64,000 nucleotides of DNA from Orientallactaga sibirica (lineage: Eukaryota > Chordata > Mammalia > Rodentia > Dipodidae). The notes below the pieces were generated by a model. The model was given only the letters and a program-made list of their open reading frames with translations, did no database searches and had not been told where the DNA came from. Positions 10,336-20,906 of the stretch are shown here, in pieces. How positions within the stretch are numbered: position 1 is the first letter of the stretch; each line of letters begins with the position of its first letter. The translations under genes were made by a program, and so were the position numbers. The DNA is taken from the NCBI GenBank assembly GCA_036365145.1, contig JAEOAD010000052.1:14383501-14447500 (forward strand), in the 5' to 3' direction.

Positions 10336-10503
10336 GGGGCTGGGGAGAGGGCTCAGTGGGTAAAGCCTTCCAGCCTGGGTTCAGTTCCCCAGCACTCATG
10401 TAAAGTCAGGTGCAAAAAGTGGCACAAGCATCTGCAGTGACAGGAGACTCTGGCACACTCACACACATGCATGCACACACACAAATAAATTAATTAAAAA
10501 ATT
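10336..10503 (+). mobile_element. tRNA-derived SINE, diverged
   Basis: It begins GGGGCTGGGGAGAGGGCTCAG, has the B-box GGTTCAGTTCCCC, then AAAAGTGGCACAAGCATC, a CA-rich stretch and AAATAAATTAATT. Part of the region after box A is deleted. Confidence 0.85.
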
Positions 10504-10636
10504 AATTCTCTCATCACAAATGGTGTAAGGTGCTCTGATGAATGCTGGGGTCAGGAAAATCGTCCCAAGACAAGGAGTGAGCTGTAAATGGAAACCTGGT
10601 TAAGGAGAGAGGAAGTGGCTGGTTGAAGAGAAGCAG

Positions 10637-10745
10637 GCTGGGCACAGTGGCATATGTTTGTGATCCCAGCACTGGGGACACTGAGGCAGGATCAAGAGTT
10701 CAAGATTGGCCTAAGCTACACACCAAGATCTTGTCTCAATAATAG
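10637..10745 (+). mobile_element. Old B1-type SINE
   Basis: GCTGGGCACAGTGGCATATG, GATCCCAGCACTGGGGA and GATCTTGTCTCAATAATAG are B1 landmarks with heavy divergence. Confidence 0.75.
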
Positions 10746-10804
10746 CATTAATAACTAAAAGATTAAAAGAGGCAAAGAGCTTTCCAGACCATTTCCAGCT
10801 TCTA

Positions 10805-12036
10805 ATAAGGTTCTGAGAACAGTGGCCCACAGCCTAGGTGGCTCTTTGATTGGCTCTGAGGCCCGCTTGGTGGAGAGGAACCCATAACTGCAACCGGGAC
10901 CCAAGTCAGAACCCTATGAGACCAAGATAATGGACTCTGATGAGAAGCTCCCACTAGCTTTCCTAGTATCAGACATTGGTTACAATCCACACTGAGCTAT
11001 TGAGCAGAGAGACCTACGAGGTCCCCAAAACAAGACAGGCTTCTGTCAAAGCACTTGACTATCCACCTGAGGTGAAAGGTAAGACATTATTGCTGAAGAC
11101 ACCACATGTTGCCAATACGGAACATTGAGAGATCCAGCTGAAATCTGAAAGGAAGCCAGTTCCCAGATGGTTAACCCATATAGTGCTGAAAAACTCCATA
11201 TGAGCTGCTGGGAGGAAATGGCCAACAATGTAGTGATCAAGCAAGGGACACCTAGTGATATGTACACACCTGCACAATAGTGGCACACAGCCTATGTGGG
11301 TAACCAATAGCTCTTTGATTGATTATGAGATCAACTCAGTGGAAATGAACTCATAACTGGAACTAGGAACCAAGTCAGAACCCTATGGAGACCAAGATAA
11401 TGGACTCCGATGAGAAGCTCCCTCTAGCTTTCATCCAAAAGTGAGGCTACGCTCATCAAAGTCTCTATAAATTAACAATACTTATCCGCTTTAACCTATC
11501 CTGACCTCAGTCTCCATTGCAGAATCTGTTTTTGTTTTTCAGAAAGCAGTGAGAACCAAGGACAACCATCATCTACCAACAAGACAAGAATAGATAGCTC
11601 ACTCCCTGACAGGAGATGAACCACCCCTCACACAGCAGCCAGGGCCCAGGTGAAATCCCAGAGGAACTGGTGAGATGAGCAAGAGTGCTGCTTCTATGGC
11701 GGGCCTGACACCCTGGGCCAGGCTGATGCAGATAGACACTGAGGGTACCGAAAATGCACCAAAGCAGAAATCCAGAAGCTGCTTAGAACTCAACACTAAA
11801 GTAGAATTAAAACACACCCACCAAGGCCCAGGGAAGTTTGTGGAAGAGGGGCCAAGAAAGAAAGACATAGCCCTCCCCACAATGAAAGACTGCTGCACTC
11901 ACAACCTATAACTCCATGGTGAACACCAGCAATCCCACTAAGGAGGGCCCTCGGTGGAGTGGGGGCAGGGAGGAGGGAAATGATGGGACCAACACATGAT
12001 GTGTGCATACAAAGTTTCTACTTAAAAAAAAAAAAA
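10805..12036 (+). mobile_element. L1-like 3' region with internally repeated module
   Basis: It is homologous to 861-1652 and 61535-62080 in its second half (for example CAGAAGCTGCTTAGAACTC near 11779 and GGAAGTTTGTGGAAGAGG near 11831). It ends in a G-rich purine tract, ACAAAGTTTCTACTT and poly(A). The left half contains the same module twice: about 10820-10970 and 11276-11432, each ending in a shared run around AACCCTATG and GATGAGAAGCTCCC. No open reverse-transcriptase or ORF1 frame remains. The class is inferred from the layout. Confidence 0.6.
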
Positions 12037-12858
12037 AAAGAAAAATAGCAGAAAAAAGCTGTGTTAAAGGACCTAAGAGAGTCCAGTGTGATGTTGTGAG
12101 CAGTGTAAGGCCAGGCATTGATCAGCTCAGCCTGGGGAGGAAAACAAGGGGCGGCAGATGAACCTCTTACACATTTTGGACTTACCCTAGGCAAAATAGG
12201 AAGTCCTTAATTTTGTAAACAGGATCCTATTTTGAAAAATGGGATTAATTTACATTTCTCTTTTGGATTCTGTGCATGCAGCTTCTTCCTGGCCAGATCA
12301 AGCTCCCACTTGTCTGAGGAGTAGAATTAGGGTTATCAAAGAAGAAGAAATACAGAGACAGAGGTAATATTTAGCTCCTACCATCTTAACTGAGATATTT
12401 TTTCAGCCAGACAATTACATTGAAAGGAAGCGTGTTGTGGATGGCTTTAAGCCCCTCGTAAGATGGAAAGAGACCAGCCTGATGGTGGCTTTACCCGGAG
12501 AAGTGAACAGAGGGAAAGCCCTGATCTTTAATCCAAAGGGTGCTGGGAGGTGGCCAGAGAGGATGCTGGGGAGGAAGTCAGAGGAGCATCCTCACTGTCC
12601 ACCCTCTAGCGACGTCCTAGACATCTGAAGTGCACTAGGTTAGGGAGGGTGGTTTCGTGGTTTGGTGTCACTGGGTCAGGAGAGAGGGTTTTAATTTAAC
12701 CTTCTCAAGCCACACTGGGTTTCCCCATGTGGTTCACAGTGATGTCTACACTAGATCTCCAGCTGTGGCTTTTGCATGAGAAATTGAGGAGAACAGATAA
12801 ACTGAAAGCCTGCCAAGCCTCATCAGACAAGGTATTGAAGGATTTAGAAAATAAAGAG
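12037..12858. other. Intergenic sequence, nothing recognised
   Basis: No SINE or conserved exon was seen. Confidence 0.5.
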
Positions 12859-13000
12859 AGCTGGGCGCCTTTAATCCCAGCACTGGGGAGGCAGAGGTAG
12901 GAGGATCTCCATGAGTTCAAGGCCACCCTGAGACTACATAGTGAATTCCAGGTCAGCCCGGACTAGAGTGAAGCCTTACCTCAAAAAAAAAAAAAATCAA
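12859..13000 (+). mobile_element. B1-type SINE with 5' internal deletion
   Basis: AGCTGGGCG joins directly to CCTTTAATCCCAGCACTG, losing about ten bases of the usual GTGGTGGCGCACG stretch that overlaps box A. The remainder through AAGCCTTACCTC and poly(A) is intact. An (AAAT)n tract follows. Confidence 0.88.
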
Positions 13001-13059
13001 TTAATTAATTAAAATAAATAAATAAATAAAATAAAGAGGAATGACTCTGGCCTGCCAAA

Positions 13060-13104
13060 GTCTTTTTTCCTTTTCATGTGTTTGTATGTGTGTGTGTGGC
13101 GTGC

Positions 13105-13156
<52 letters not shown>

Positions 13157-13405
13157 ATGGGTAGGGAGCCCAGAGGAAACTTTAGTAATGATCCTCAAGA
13201 GAGCTATCCATCTCTTCTTGAAACAGAATCTATAATTGCCCTGGAGCTCACCAATTAGGCTCGACTGGGTGCTCCAGGGATCCTCCTGTCTCTGCCTCCT
13301 CAGTGCAGGGATGACGGGTGCACATTGCCAGGTTATGGGGTTCAAACTTAGGTCCTCATGCTTGCAAGCCAAGCACTGTCACTCACTGAACTCTCTCCCC
13401 AGCCA
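13060..13405 (-). mobile_element. B3-like SINE with expanded (TG)n
   Basis: From CTTCTTGAAACAGAATCT through CCAGGGATCCTCCTGTCTCT, GGGATGACGGGTGCACA, TCAAACTTAGGTCCTCATGC and ACTGAACTCTCTCCCCAGCC, the order matches the reverse complement of rodent B3-type SINEs. A (TG)n array of roughly 25-30 units (13086-13153) lies at its 3' side. The Cys-Val and Thr-His repeat frames here are translations of that array. Confidence 0.7.
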
Positions 13406-15199
13406 TGGTCTGCTATAGTCCTAATAGCTAAATCTGAAAATAGCCCGTGGGCCCAGAAGCTGCAACAACAGGAGGTGGGCCGTAAGCCCCTGAAACCCCT
13501 GGAAAGCCATTCACTAATGCCAATTTTACATGGGGGACAGTAAGCCAGGAAGACTCTCCCAGCAGGAAAACCCGAGACCTAGACAATTTTGAGGAACAAA
13601 ATGGAGTGCTCCCTTCAACCTTGGCCCGCAGACGACACAGGCTTCTATCTATGGTCAGGGCTCTATGAGCTCAGGTTTTGTGTTAGGGTGTCTGCCTAAT
13701 GCTGGCTGATCCTCCTCCCCAGCAGGCTTTGAGCAAGAGCCTCACACAGGCAGTTTAGGTTTAAGATCCTGGAACTTGACGTCCCAGGAAATAGACCACA
13801 GCCTCCACAATGAGTTCAGAGCAGGGCCTGGAGTTGACTGTGCTCTATAGACCAGAAATGATAAGGAAGTGCTGCTGGGAAGGTGTCAGTGCACCTGGAT
13901 AGAATAAAGACTCATGATGTCCTCTCCAGGGCCCTGTGGTTCAGGTGTTCCCTCTGTGGGCCTGCTGGAGGCTCAATGTTTTAGCCTGTTGTTCAGAATA
14001 TAGGATTTTTTGGTACCATTTCCATTTGGGTCCCACCCTCCCTATTGTCTGGTTCTCGAGGTGCTTATTAGGCATGGCAGCATCTCCTCACAAAACAGAC
14101 CAGACATGGGGATGGAGGGCATGACAGGAGTCAGGGAGGGAGGGAGAAGCCAGAGAGAGGCTCACGTTGCAGGAGAAGTTGGAGGCAGCCAAGCTGTGTC
14201 GTGGTCAAGGGCGATCGAGGCAAGCCATATTTGTTGGGTTTCATTGCAAGGAAGTCAAGAGTGTGGGAGCAGTGGAGGTGGAGTCAAACTCCTGTGGGTG
14301 AAGAAAGAGTGGGAGGTGAGGAAGTGGACACGATGCACGAAGACAGCGCTTTCAAGGGTTGATGGTGAAGCTGAAATGAGAGGCGGAGTAGAGGAAGGGC
14401 TTTTGTCATTTCTAAGAAGGGTGAGGTAATCTTGTTTACTGAAGGTGGGACGGGGCCTTTAGAGGGGTAGAGGTCAATGTCAGAGTCAGAACAACAAACT
14501 CTCGGAAGAGGGTCTCTGAGAAGAGTATGGGTGGCCCCAGAGCTGGTGGGGGAGCGGGGCTGGAGACAAGCTAGCAGATTCATCAACTGTGTGATGGGAA
14601 ATGGAGGAGATCCCCTGTGGCGGCCTCCATGTTCTGTGAAGTGGGGGAACGACGTCATCTGTGGACGGTGGGGGGCTGGGCACCGTTTGAGAGGCGAGAA
14701 GGCAGGCTGAGCAGCCCTGGCAGGGAGTGAGGAGAGACTCGGGCAGGAAAGCACCAGGGACAAGGCCCAGGGCAGCCTGGAATGAGCTGATGGTGACCGT
14801 GAACCGTGAACCATGAGGTCACTTTCTCCAGAAGGCCATTCCTCAGCTGGGCTTCCACCTGCCTTTGTTCTGCGGGGATCTGTGGGACACAGCAACTTCA
14901 CCGGCCTCTCAGATGAGCATGCCTAAAACCAAACTTGGGCCCCGAGCCTCCTTCCAGCTCCACCTCTTGCCTCCCAGTTACTGTGCCTGGAACCAGGGTG
15001 GCGGAACGTGGCCTCCCCAGGACCACCTTCTTGCCGCTGGGCTCCATGGAGAGGTCTCTCTCCGAGCTGTGGGTGGGTAGGACCTCCCCTTGGCCTCCAT
15101 GCCTGCTCATTAGTCTTCTACTGTGACTGCAGCTGTGCCACCATCCCATCCCCTATTTAGCTGGTCCCTTGGCAGCTCTCAATACCTAGAAATTAAGTC
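13406..15199. other. Intergenic sequence, nothing recognised
   Basis: About 1.8 kb without SINEs. It contains a 205-codon minus-strand frame (14284-14901) overlapping a 139-codon plus-strand frame. Neither shows a known domain or splice context, so I treat both as chance frames. Confidence 0.5.
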
Positions 15200-15320
15200 T
15201 CATTTCCATTTAATTTTGGGGTCTCAGTTTAAATGCCACTGGTTCTGGGAAGCACCCTTGCTCCCAGATTCAGGAAAGTCCCAGGGGCACCTGTAACCAT
15301 GACACCTTATAAATTTCTTG
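15200..15320 (+). mobile_element. L2-like LINE fragment
   Basis: GGGTCTCAGTTTAAATGCCAC followed by TGGGAAGCACCCTTGCTC resembles the L2 3' end (CTCAGTTTAAATGTCACC...GAAGCCTTCCC). It is old and short. Confidence 0.4.
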
Positions 15321-15747
15321 TCCTATTACGGCCCACACTGCCCCATGATGGCTGGGGTAGGGGTGGGGGGACGAGGGCTTCCTCATCCCTTCCACCTCCC
15401 TGGTGCTAAGAACAGTACAAACAGATAATTCATTACAGAAGCCTGTGATTCAAAGTCCTCAAGATCACAGCTTAAATTTTCATCACCCCTCAAATTAGCA
15501 ACTGCTCTGGACATTCAGGTCTCCTCCCAACTGCCGCGCAGTCACCCAGGCCTTCCTCCTTTCTGTCTCGCTCCAGCGTCCGTCTGCTGGGCACGCTTGT
15601 CCTCACTCCATCTCCCTGCACTCTTCCACTAACCCTTTCCTCCTCCCTGGGACTTCTCTGAACCCTCCCCCACCTGTCACAGGCCAGATGCCATGATGTC
15701 TGTCCCCCTCCAGTCACAAGTAACTCCCTTGAGGACAACTTCTTTTT

Positions 15748-15984
15748 AAAAAAAAAAATATATATATATTATTTATTTATTTATTTATTTGAGAGAAAGA
15801 GGGAGGGAGGGAGGGAGGGAAAGAGAGAGCGAATGGGCACGCCAGGGCCTCCAGCCACTGAAAACAAATTCCAGATGCATGCGCCCCCTTGTGTATCTGG
15901 CTTACGTGGGTCCTGGAGAATCAAACTGGGATCCGTTGGCTTTTCAGGTAAACTCCTTAACCGCTAAGCCACCTCTCCAGCCCC
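15748..15984 (-). mobile_element. tRNA-derived SINE (B2-superfamily type), full length
   Basis: Read on the minus strand it begins GGGGCTGGAGAGGTGGCTTAG, has the B-box region GTTTGATTCTCCAGG, CCAGATACACAAGGGGGCGC and GTGGCTGGAGGCCCTGGCG. It ends in CTCTTTC-rich sequence and (AAAT)n plus an A-rich tail. Confidence 0.93.
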
Positions 15985-16140
15985 CTTGAGGACAACTTCT
16001 TATTTGTAGTTTATCTCCCTTCCCAAAGAAAACATTTTATTGTGAAGCAGAGAGAAACCTCATATGACATTTGCATAGTGTCTTGTCAATGATGTGTTCT
16101 AAAATATACCTCTTGTGGTATCATGCACTCGGTAGGGGCA

Positions 16141-16151
16141 AAAGTGTGTGT

Positions 16152-16184
<33 letters not shown>
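16141..16184. repeat. (TG)n/(CA)n microsatellite
   Basis: A short TGTG tract is followed by about 17 CA units, directly left of a B1. Confidence 0.95.
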
Positions 16185-16187
<3 letters not shown>

Positions 16188-16194
16188 GTATATG

Positions 16195-16350
16195 GTTTTG
16201 TTTTGTTTTCCAAGGTAGGGTTTCTCTCTAGCTCAGGCTGACCTGGAATTCACTATATAGTCTCAGGGTGGCCTTGAACTCATGGTGATCCTCCTACCTC
16301 TGCCTCCCAAGTGCTGAGATTAAAGGCGTGTGCCACCACACCTGGCTCCA
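16195..16350 (-). mobile_element. B1-type SINE
   Basis: CCAAGGTAGGGTTTCTCTCT, GAATTCACTATATAGTCTCA, GGTGATCCTCCTACCTCTGC and GTGTGCCACCACACCTGGC are present in order. Confidence 0.93.
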
Positions 16351-16789
16351 AAAGAATATTTTTGAATGAATTTTCTCTTTCACATCTGCCTGAATGGGAG
16401 GGTGACATTATCCGTGCACTCATGCTGGTCTTAGTTGACATGAAAAGATGTCTGTTTTTACCAGTGAACAAAGTTTGTCTTTTTGCAGTTATTCCATCTT
16501 TATTTGTGAGGTAAATCTGTGTCTTGTGCACTGGATGAAGGCGGTGACTGTGTTGCCAGCATGCCAGACACTCCACTACGTAAGGGCAAAGGAATTTCTC
16601 CTGGGGCTGATATTTTCCAACACATTCAGCAACATTGGTCTCTTGGGCCTGCTGAATAAAACCATGTATGTGAAGCAAAAGATAAGCTGAAGAGGGAATC
16701 ATACTCCAACAGCTATTATTTTCCATGCCAATGTTTCATGGTGGTGGTGGTTTTTTTTTTCAGTTCAGAAGAAGGAATCACTGGAATTC

Positions 16790-17030
16790 TCAGAACTACT
16801 ACCTACATATAATATAAATCACGCAGACAGAAAGTGGATTGATTGGAGGTTGCCAGGGGAAGGAGAAGAGGTGGGACTGTTTAATGTACAACGTTTCCTT
16901 TTGTGGTGATGAGAATGTTCTGGAACCAGATAAAGATGGTGGTTGCCCAATACTGTAGAGGTACAGATGCCATGGAGTTGTTCACTTAATAATGGCAAGT
17001 CTTACGCCCAGTGAATTGAAACTCAATGCA
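16790..17030 (+). mobile_element. Ancient L1M-type LINE 3' fragment
   Basis: AGACAGAAAGTGGATTGATT, GGTTGCCAGGGGAAGG, CCTTTTGTGGTGATGAGAAT, GTTCTGGAACCAGATA and GGTGGTTGCCCAATACTGT match the sense strand of an old L1M 3' end. It is opposite in orientation to the related fragment at 8583-8870. Confidence 0.72.
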
Positions 17031-18407
17031 AAGTACGTAGCACCTAAGTAATGCATTCCAAATGGACAGGGCTGGGTTGCATTTGAGGAGAGCACCAGGT
17101 TCACAGTCCACAGTGGCCTGCACATTTCTGCCTGAAGAGGTGATGTAGGGCCCGTCTTCACGGTGCTCTTGCAGACACTCAGCTGAACACCGTGACAAAC
17201 CGCCACAGCTCATATATGTACTGTGTGTTGTTCCCTCCTCTCACTTTCATGAGCTCTTATTAAGGTGTTTAGTTTAAGGATCTTCTAACTCCAGAGTTGG
17301 AGCATAAAGCAGATTTTTTTTTTTTTTTTTTTGCCCTTTAAAATGAGTGGAACTTTCCAGAGACAACACACAGACTATGGTAGGCTTCCTGTAGCATCTG
17401 TCCACCAGAGCCCTCAGGGAGGAGGATACTGCCCAACAGAGTCACTGCGTCGAGTTTCCAGACAGGCTTGGTCATAACGAGTGCTGAGTGGACTATGCTA
17501 AAAGCTCACAGCTTCTCGGGAAGTGTCCCTTCTGTCAACTCATGAAGAAAGAAGTAATTTTTACCAGCAAAGGCAGGGTGATGCAGGAGCTGCATGCTGG
17601 GCCAGGTGCACATGCCAGGCCAGCAGCCCTCTTCTGTGCTAGGGCCATCCATGCTCACATGGATGTGACCAGTGGGGCTGGGCTGTCCATAGACAAGCAT
17701 CCCATCCATCGTCCACTAATCACATACAGCTGAATGGAAAATCACACCCTTCATTTCACACATTGTACTGGAGCCCAGGACTCCAGGGCTGTGCTGTAAT
17801 CAAGTTGTACCAGTGAACTTTATAACCAAAGTCTATGGGATCTAACAGCGTAAGTTTCCTCCTCATTTAAGCACTTCCTAACTTTTCAGAGGCCTTCACA
17901 TACATGGAAACTACTCCAGACATTCCTTTCTTCTTATACAGCGTGGTGGGGGTTGGTGAAGGGTCTAAGCAAGCATCAAAGAGCCTAGAAATGAAGCTGT
18001 GCTTATCTGGGGCGGTCCTGTTCCAGGTGTTGTGCCTGGATTCCCTCACCAAGGAACTGAGAACTCTGCTGAACCATGGAAGTATAAATGTTGTCTGAGT
18101 CTAATGGAGGTCTGTGTTGGAGTGCTATCCGCAGAGTTTATGGTCAACCCACTGCGTAAGGGCACAAGACTTATGGAACTGGTCTGGATCAGTTCAGCCG
18201 GAACCCCCATGCCCTGCAGACTGTGTGAGATTTGAGAATCCAGCGGGGCCTCACCTTGTTGCTTTCTTTCTTCATAAAATACTGTCTGGACGCCAAGGCA
18301 TTTATAGCTGCGCAAGGAAGCTTATGACTCCATCTAATAGAGCCTGCCAATCATCAAGCTTTCTAACTGCTGTATGGGTAAAGAGGTGGAGGCTTAAAAA
18401 TGTTGAT
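17031..18407. other. Intergenic sequence, nothing recognised
   Basis: A T-run lies at about 17314-17332. No gene or repeat family was recognised. Confidence 0.5.
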
Positions 18408-18540
18408 TTTGGGGTGGGTGTGGTGGTGCACTTCTTTAATCCCAGCACTCAGGAGCCACGGGAAGGAGAATGGCTGAGTTTGAGGCCCATCTGGGACTAC
18501 AGAGTGAGTTCCAGGTCAGCCTGGGCTAGAGCAAGGCCCA
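18408..18540 (+). mobile_element. B1-type SINE, diverged
   Basis: GGGTGGGTGTGGTGGTGCAC, TTTAATCCCAGCACTCAGG and GAGTTCCAGGTCAGCCTGGG are B1 landmarks. The poly(A) tail is eroded. Confidence 0.85.
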
Positions 18541-19394
18541 TACACGCGTGCACGCACACAATGTCGATTCTGAAGCAGTACTGGAAGCTGGAGAATGTAT
18601 GGAGTGCCCACATGCCTCTCTGAGGACAGCATCATCCCCACAGCTTAGAGAAGCCAAGGGGAACACTCTGGGCAGCTTCCTCCTTGACACTGATCTCACA
18701 AGGCAACATCAGCTGCTCAGGGAGGTGGAGATTTCATGAACACGCCCCAGGCTCTGTTTGCTTCCTCGTCCACACAGACAGAAGTCACGAGGAGGCCCTG
18801 TGGGAAGCCCTGTTTCCCCCACACCACAGTACCGCAGAGCAAACGGAGGGGGTCGTACTGTCCCTTCTCCACCCTCCTAACCAACGCTCCTCTGCTAATA
18901 CTGTCAGACGAGGGCCAGACTTGGCCTGCTCCACACCTGCAGCCCGGTGAAGAGGGGCTAGCATTCAAGGCACCTCTGGCTCCCGGTCCTGTGTTCGAGA
19001 ATCCTCCAGCAAATGGGGTCTGTCTGAGGAGGGCCAGAGCAGGGGCACTTGTGGAGCTGGCTCTCAGCCAGCTGCCATGCACTAAGGACGTTTACCTGAT
19101 GGTGGGCTCACCTTCCCCATTCACGTGAGGAGGGAAGGGATACTTTAGAAGACATAGACTGGTTTCCGGGCCTACAGCGGGTCTGGGCTGCCACTGCCGA
19201 GTTCCACACCTAACCCCCTGTGGCTTTCCAACAAGGAGCCCATTATTTGCCTGCCTCTGCTGTTTCCTGAGCCCTTCCTTGCCCTTGAGCTGCTTGACCA
19301 TGACAGCCTGAAAAGCACACTTAACTAGGCTTTGGAAGCTTCGTTTCTGGATACCCAGAGTCAACCTGTTCAAATGAAATACCCTGAAGCTTTA
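18541..19394. other. Intergenic sequence, nothing recognised
   Basis: No repeat or conserved exon was seen. Two mutually antisense frames of about 120-130 codons overlap (18717-19082 minus, 18736-19128 plus) with no family match. Confidence 0.5.
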
Positions 19395-19624
19395 TTTATT
19401 TATTTTTAAAACATTTTTTATATATTATTTATTTATTTGAGAGGGAGAAAGAGGTGGTGGGGGGCAGAAAGACTGGGTGGACCAGTGCTTCCAGCCATTG
19501 CAAACGAACTCCAGATGTGTGCGCCCCTTGTGCATCTGGCTTACATGGGTCCTGGAGACTCGAACCAGGATCCTTTGGCTTTGCAGGCAAATGCCTTAAC
19601 CGCTAAGCCATCTCTCCAGCCCTA
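19395..19624 (-). mobile_element. tRNA-derived SINE (B2-superfamily type), full length
   Basis: On the minus strand it reads GGGCTGGAGAGATGGCTTAG, AAGGCATTTGCCTGCAAAGC, GGATCCTGGTTCGAGTCTCC and CCAGATGCACAAGGGGCGC. It ends in (AAAT)n. This is the last SINE before the FOSL2 3' UTR. Confidence 0.94.
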
Positions 19625-19948
19625 TGCTGAAACTGTAATTGGCTCACACTTTTCCTAACAGTAGTTGGAGCCAACCGGGAACTGGGCCCTGAGAAGTGGG
19701 AAATAGGATGGGGAGGAGTTGAGAGAGAATCAGAAATCAGGGGGAGAGAGGAAGGTGCCCGGCCAGCAGCCCACCCCTCAGAGCTCTACTGAAAGAGGGC
19801 CAAGGTGAGTCCCTCCTCCCTGGCAGAGTGACCCGACTTTACCTACTAGAGACAAAGGCAGAGAGGAGCAGAAGGGCAAGAGAAGGGGAGAGGACACTCT
19901 GGGAAGGTGGAATAAACCAGCAGCACAGGCTCTTTGATCTTAACTCAT

Positions 19949-19954
19949 TTTATT
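19949..19954 (-). terminator. FOSL2: Terminal polyadenylation signal AATAAA of FOSL2
   Basis: The plus strand reads TTTATT here, giving AATAAA on the minus strand. A G/T-rich downstream element (about 19905-19925: CCTGTGCTGCTGGTTTATTC in minus orientation) follows at the expected spacing. Confidence 0.7.
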
Positions 19955-20884
19955 CTACAAAACGCTACTCATCAGGAAGTGGAAAAGCTAACAAGGGGTC
20001 GGGGAGGAAGAAACACGAAAACATAAAACAAAAATAAAATCCACAAGGGGAAAACGTTTTAATATGTTCTTTCCTCCATAGCAGCTTTTTCTAACAAGCT
20101 TTCTTTAGTGCAAATACTGTAGGCTTGTATCACATCAGTACAACAGAACGAAACAACGAACACCACCAGGGATACTTCTGAACAGAGCTACTCCTCAATT
20201 TTCAAAACTATACAAAGATTTTGAGTTCATAGTCCCGTGGAGAGGTAGATTTAAGACTCTCCAACAGGACCATTTCGCCATTACTTAAAGAAAAAACAAA
20301 AAACAGAAAAAAGAAAAAAAAAGGTGCCCAGAAAAGTAAATTCCCCATAGAGTAATAGAACCTTGTACAACTTGTTTGCCTCCAGGGTCTAATAGATTCC
20401 ATTCCACGTCATTGACATATTTCAAATACAGATGCACAAAGCTTATAAGTTTCCACTATATACCAAAAATACGATATTTACACCCTCTACTGCAGACACC
20501 CCGATAGCTAGTCTGTACACAAAGTCCAATATGTTCTTCCTCAAAATCAAGTAAGCACAAACTAAAATAAAAGGAAAAAAGTTTTTTTAATCATACAGAG
20601 AGAGCAAGTTTTGAGGAGCAGGGCGAAGCCTCTCATTGTGTTCTCTTACAATGTTGATCTCTTGGCAGCCACTGTCCCCAGAGGAATGACAATCCATCTT
20701 TAAAAACAGAACCTTTTTATACAGTTTATACAGCACAAGTCACAAGTCACTTTAGAAACAAACAAAAAAACGCATCATTATCCTAAGTTCAAAAAAAAAA
20801 AAAAAGCAAGAGAGGGAGGAACTGAGTACTTTAATGCTATCTGTTTCTATTCAGGCTTGGTACAACACAAAGATGTAAACATTT

Positions 20885-20906
20885 AAAATAAATAATAAAA
20901 TAAATG
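20885..20906 (-). promoter_or_regulatory. FOSL2: AU-rich element in FOSL2 3' UTR
   Basis: On the minus strand this reads ATTTATTTTATTATTTATTT. It contains the UUAUUUAUU nonamer (20887-20895) and a second AUUUA pentamer. Such elements bind TTP/ZFP36 and HuR-type proteins and shorten mRNA half-life. Fast decay is a known trait of FOS-family transcripts, so the role is inferred from family and motif. Confidence 0.7.

Noticed and set aside
14284..14901. 205-codon minus-strand open frame
   Set aside because: No domain, no repeat-free homologous family recognised, Pro/Ser-rich, and overlapped by antisense frames.
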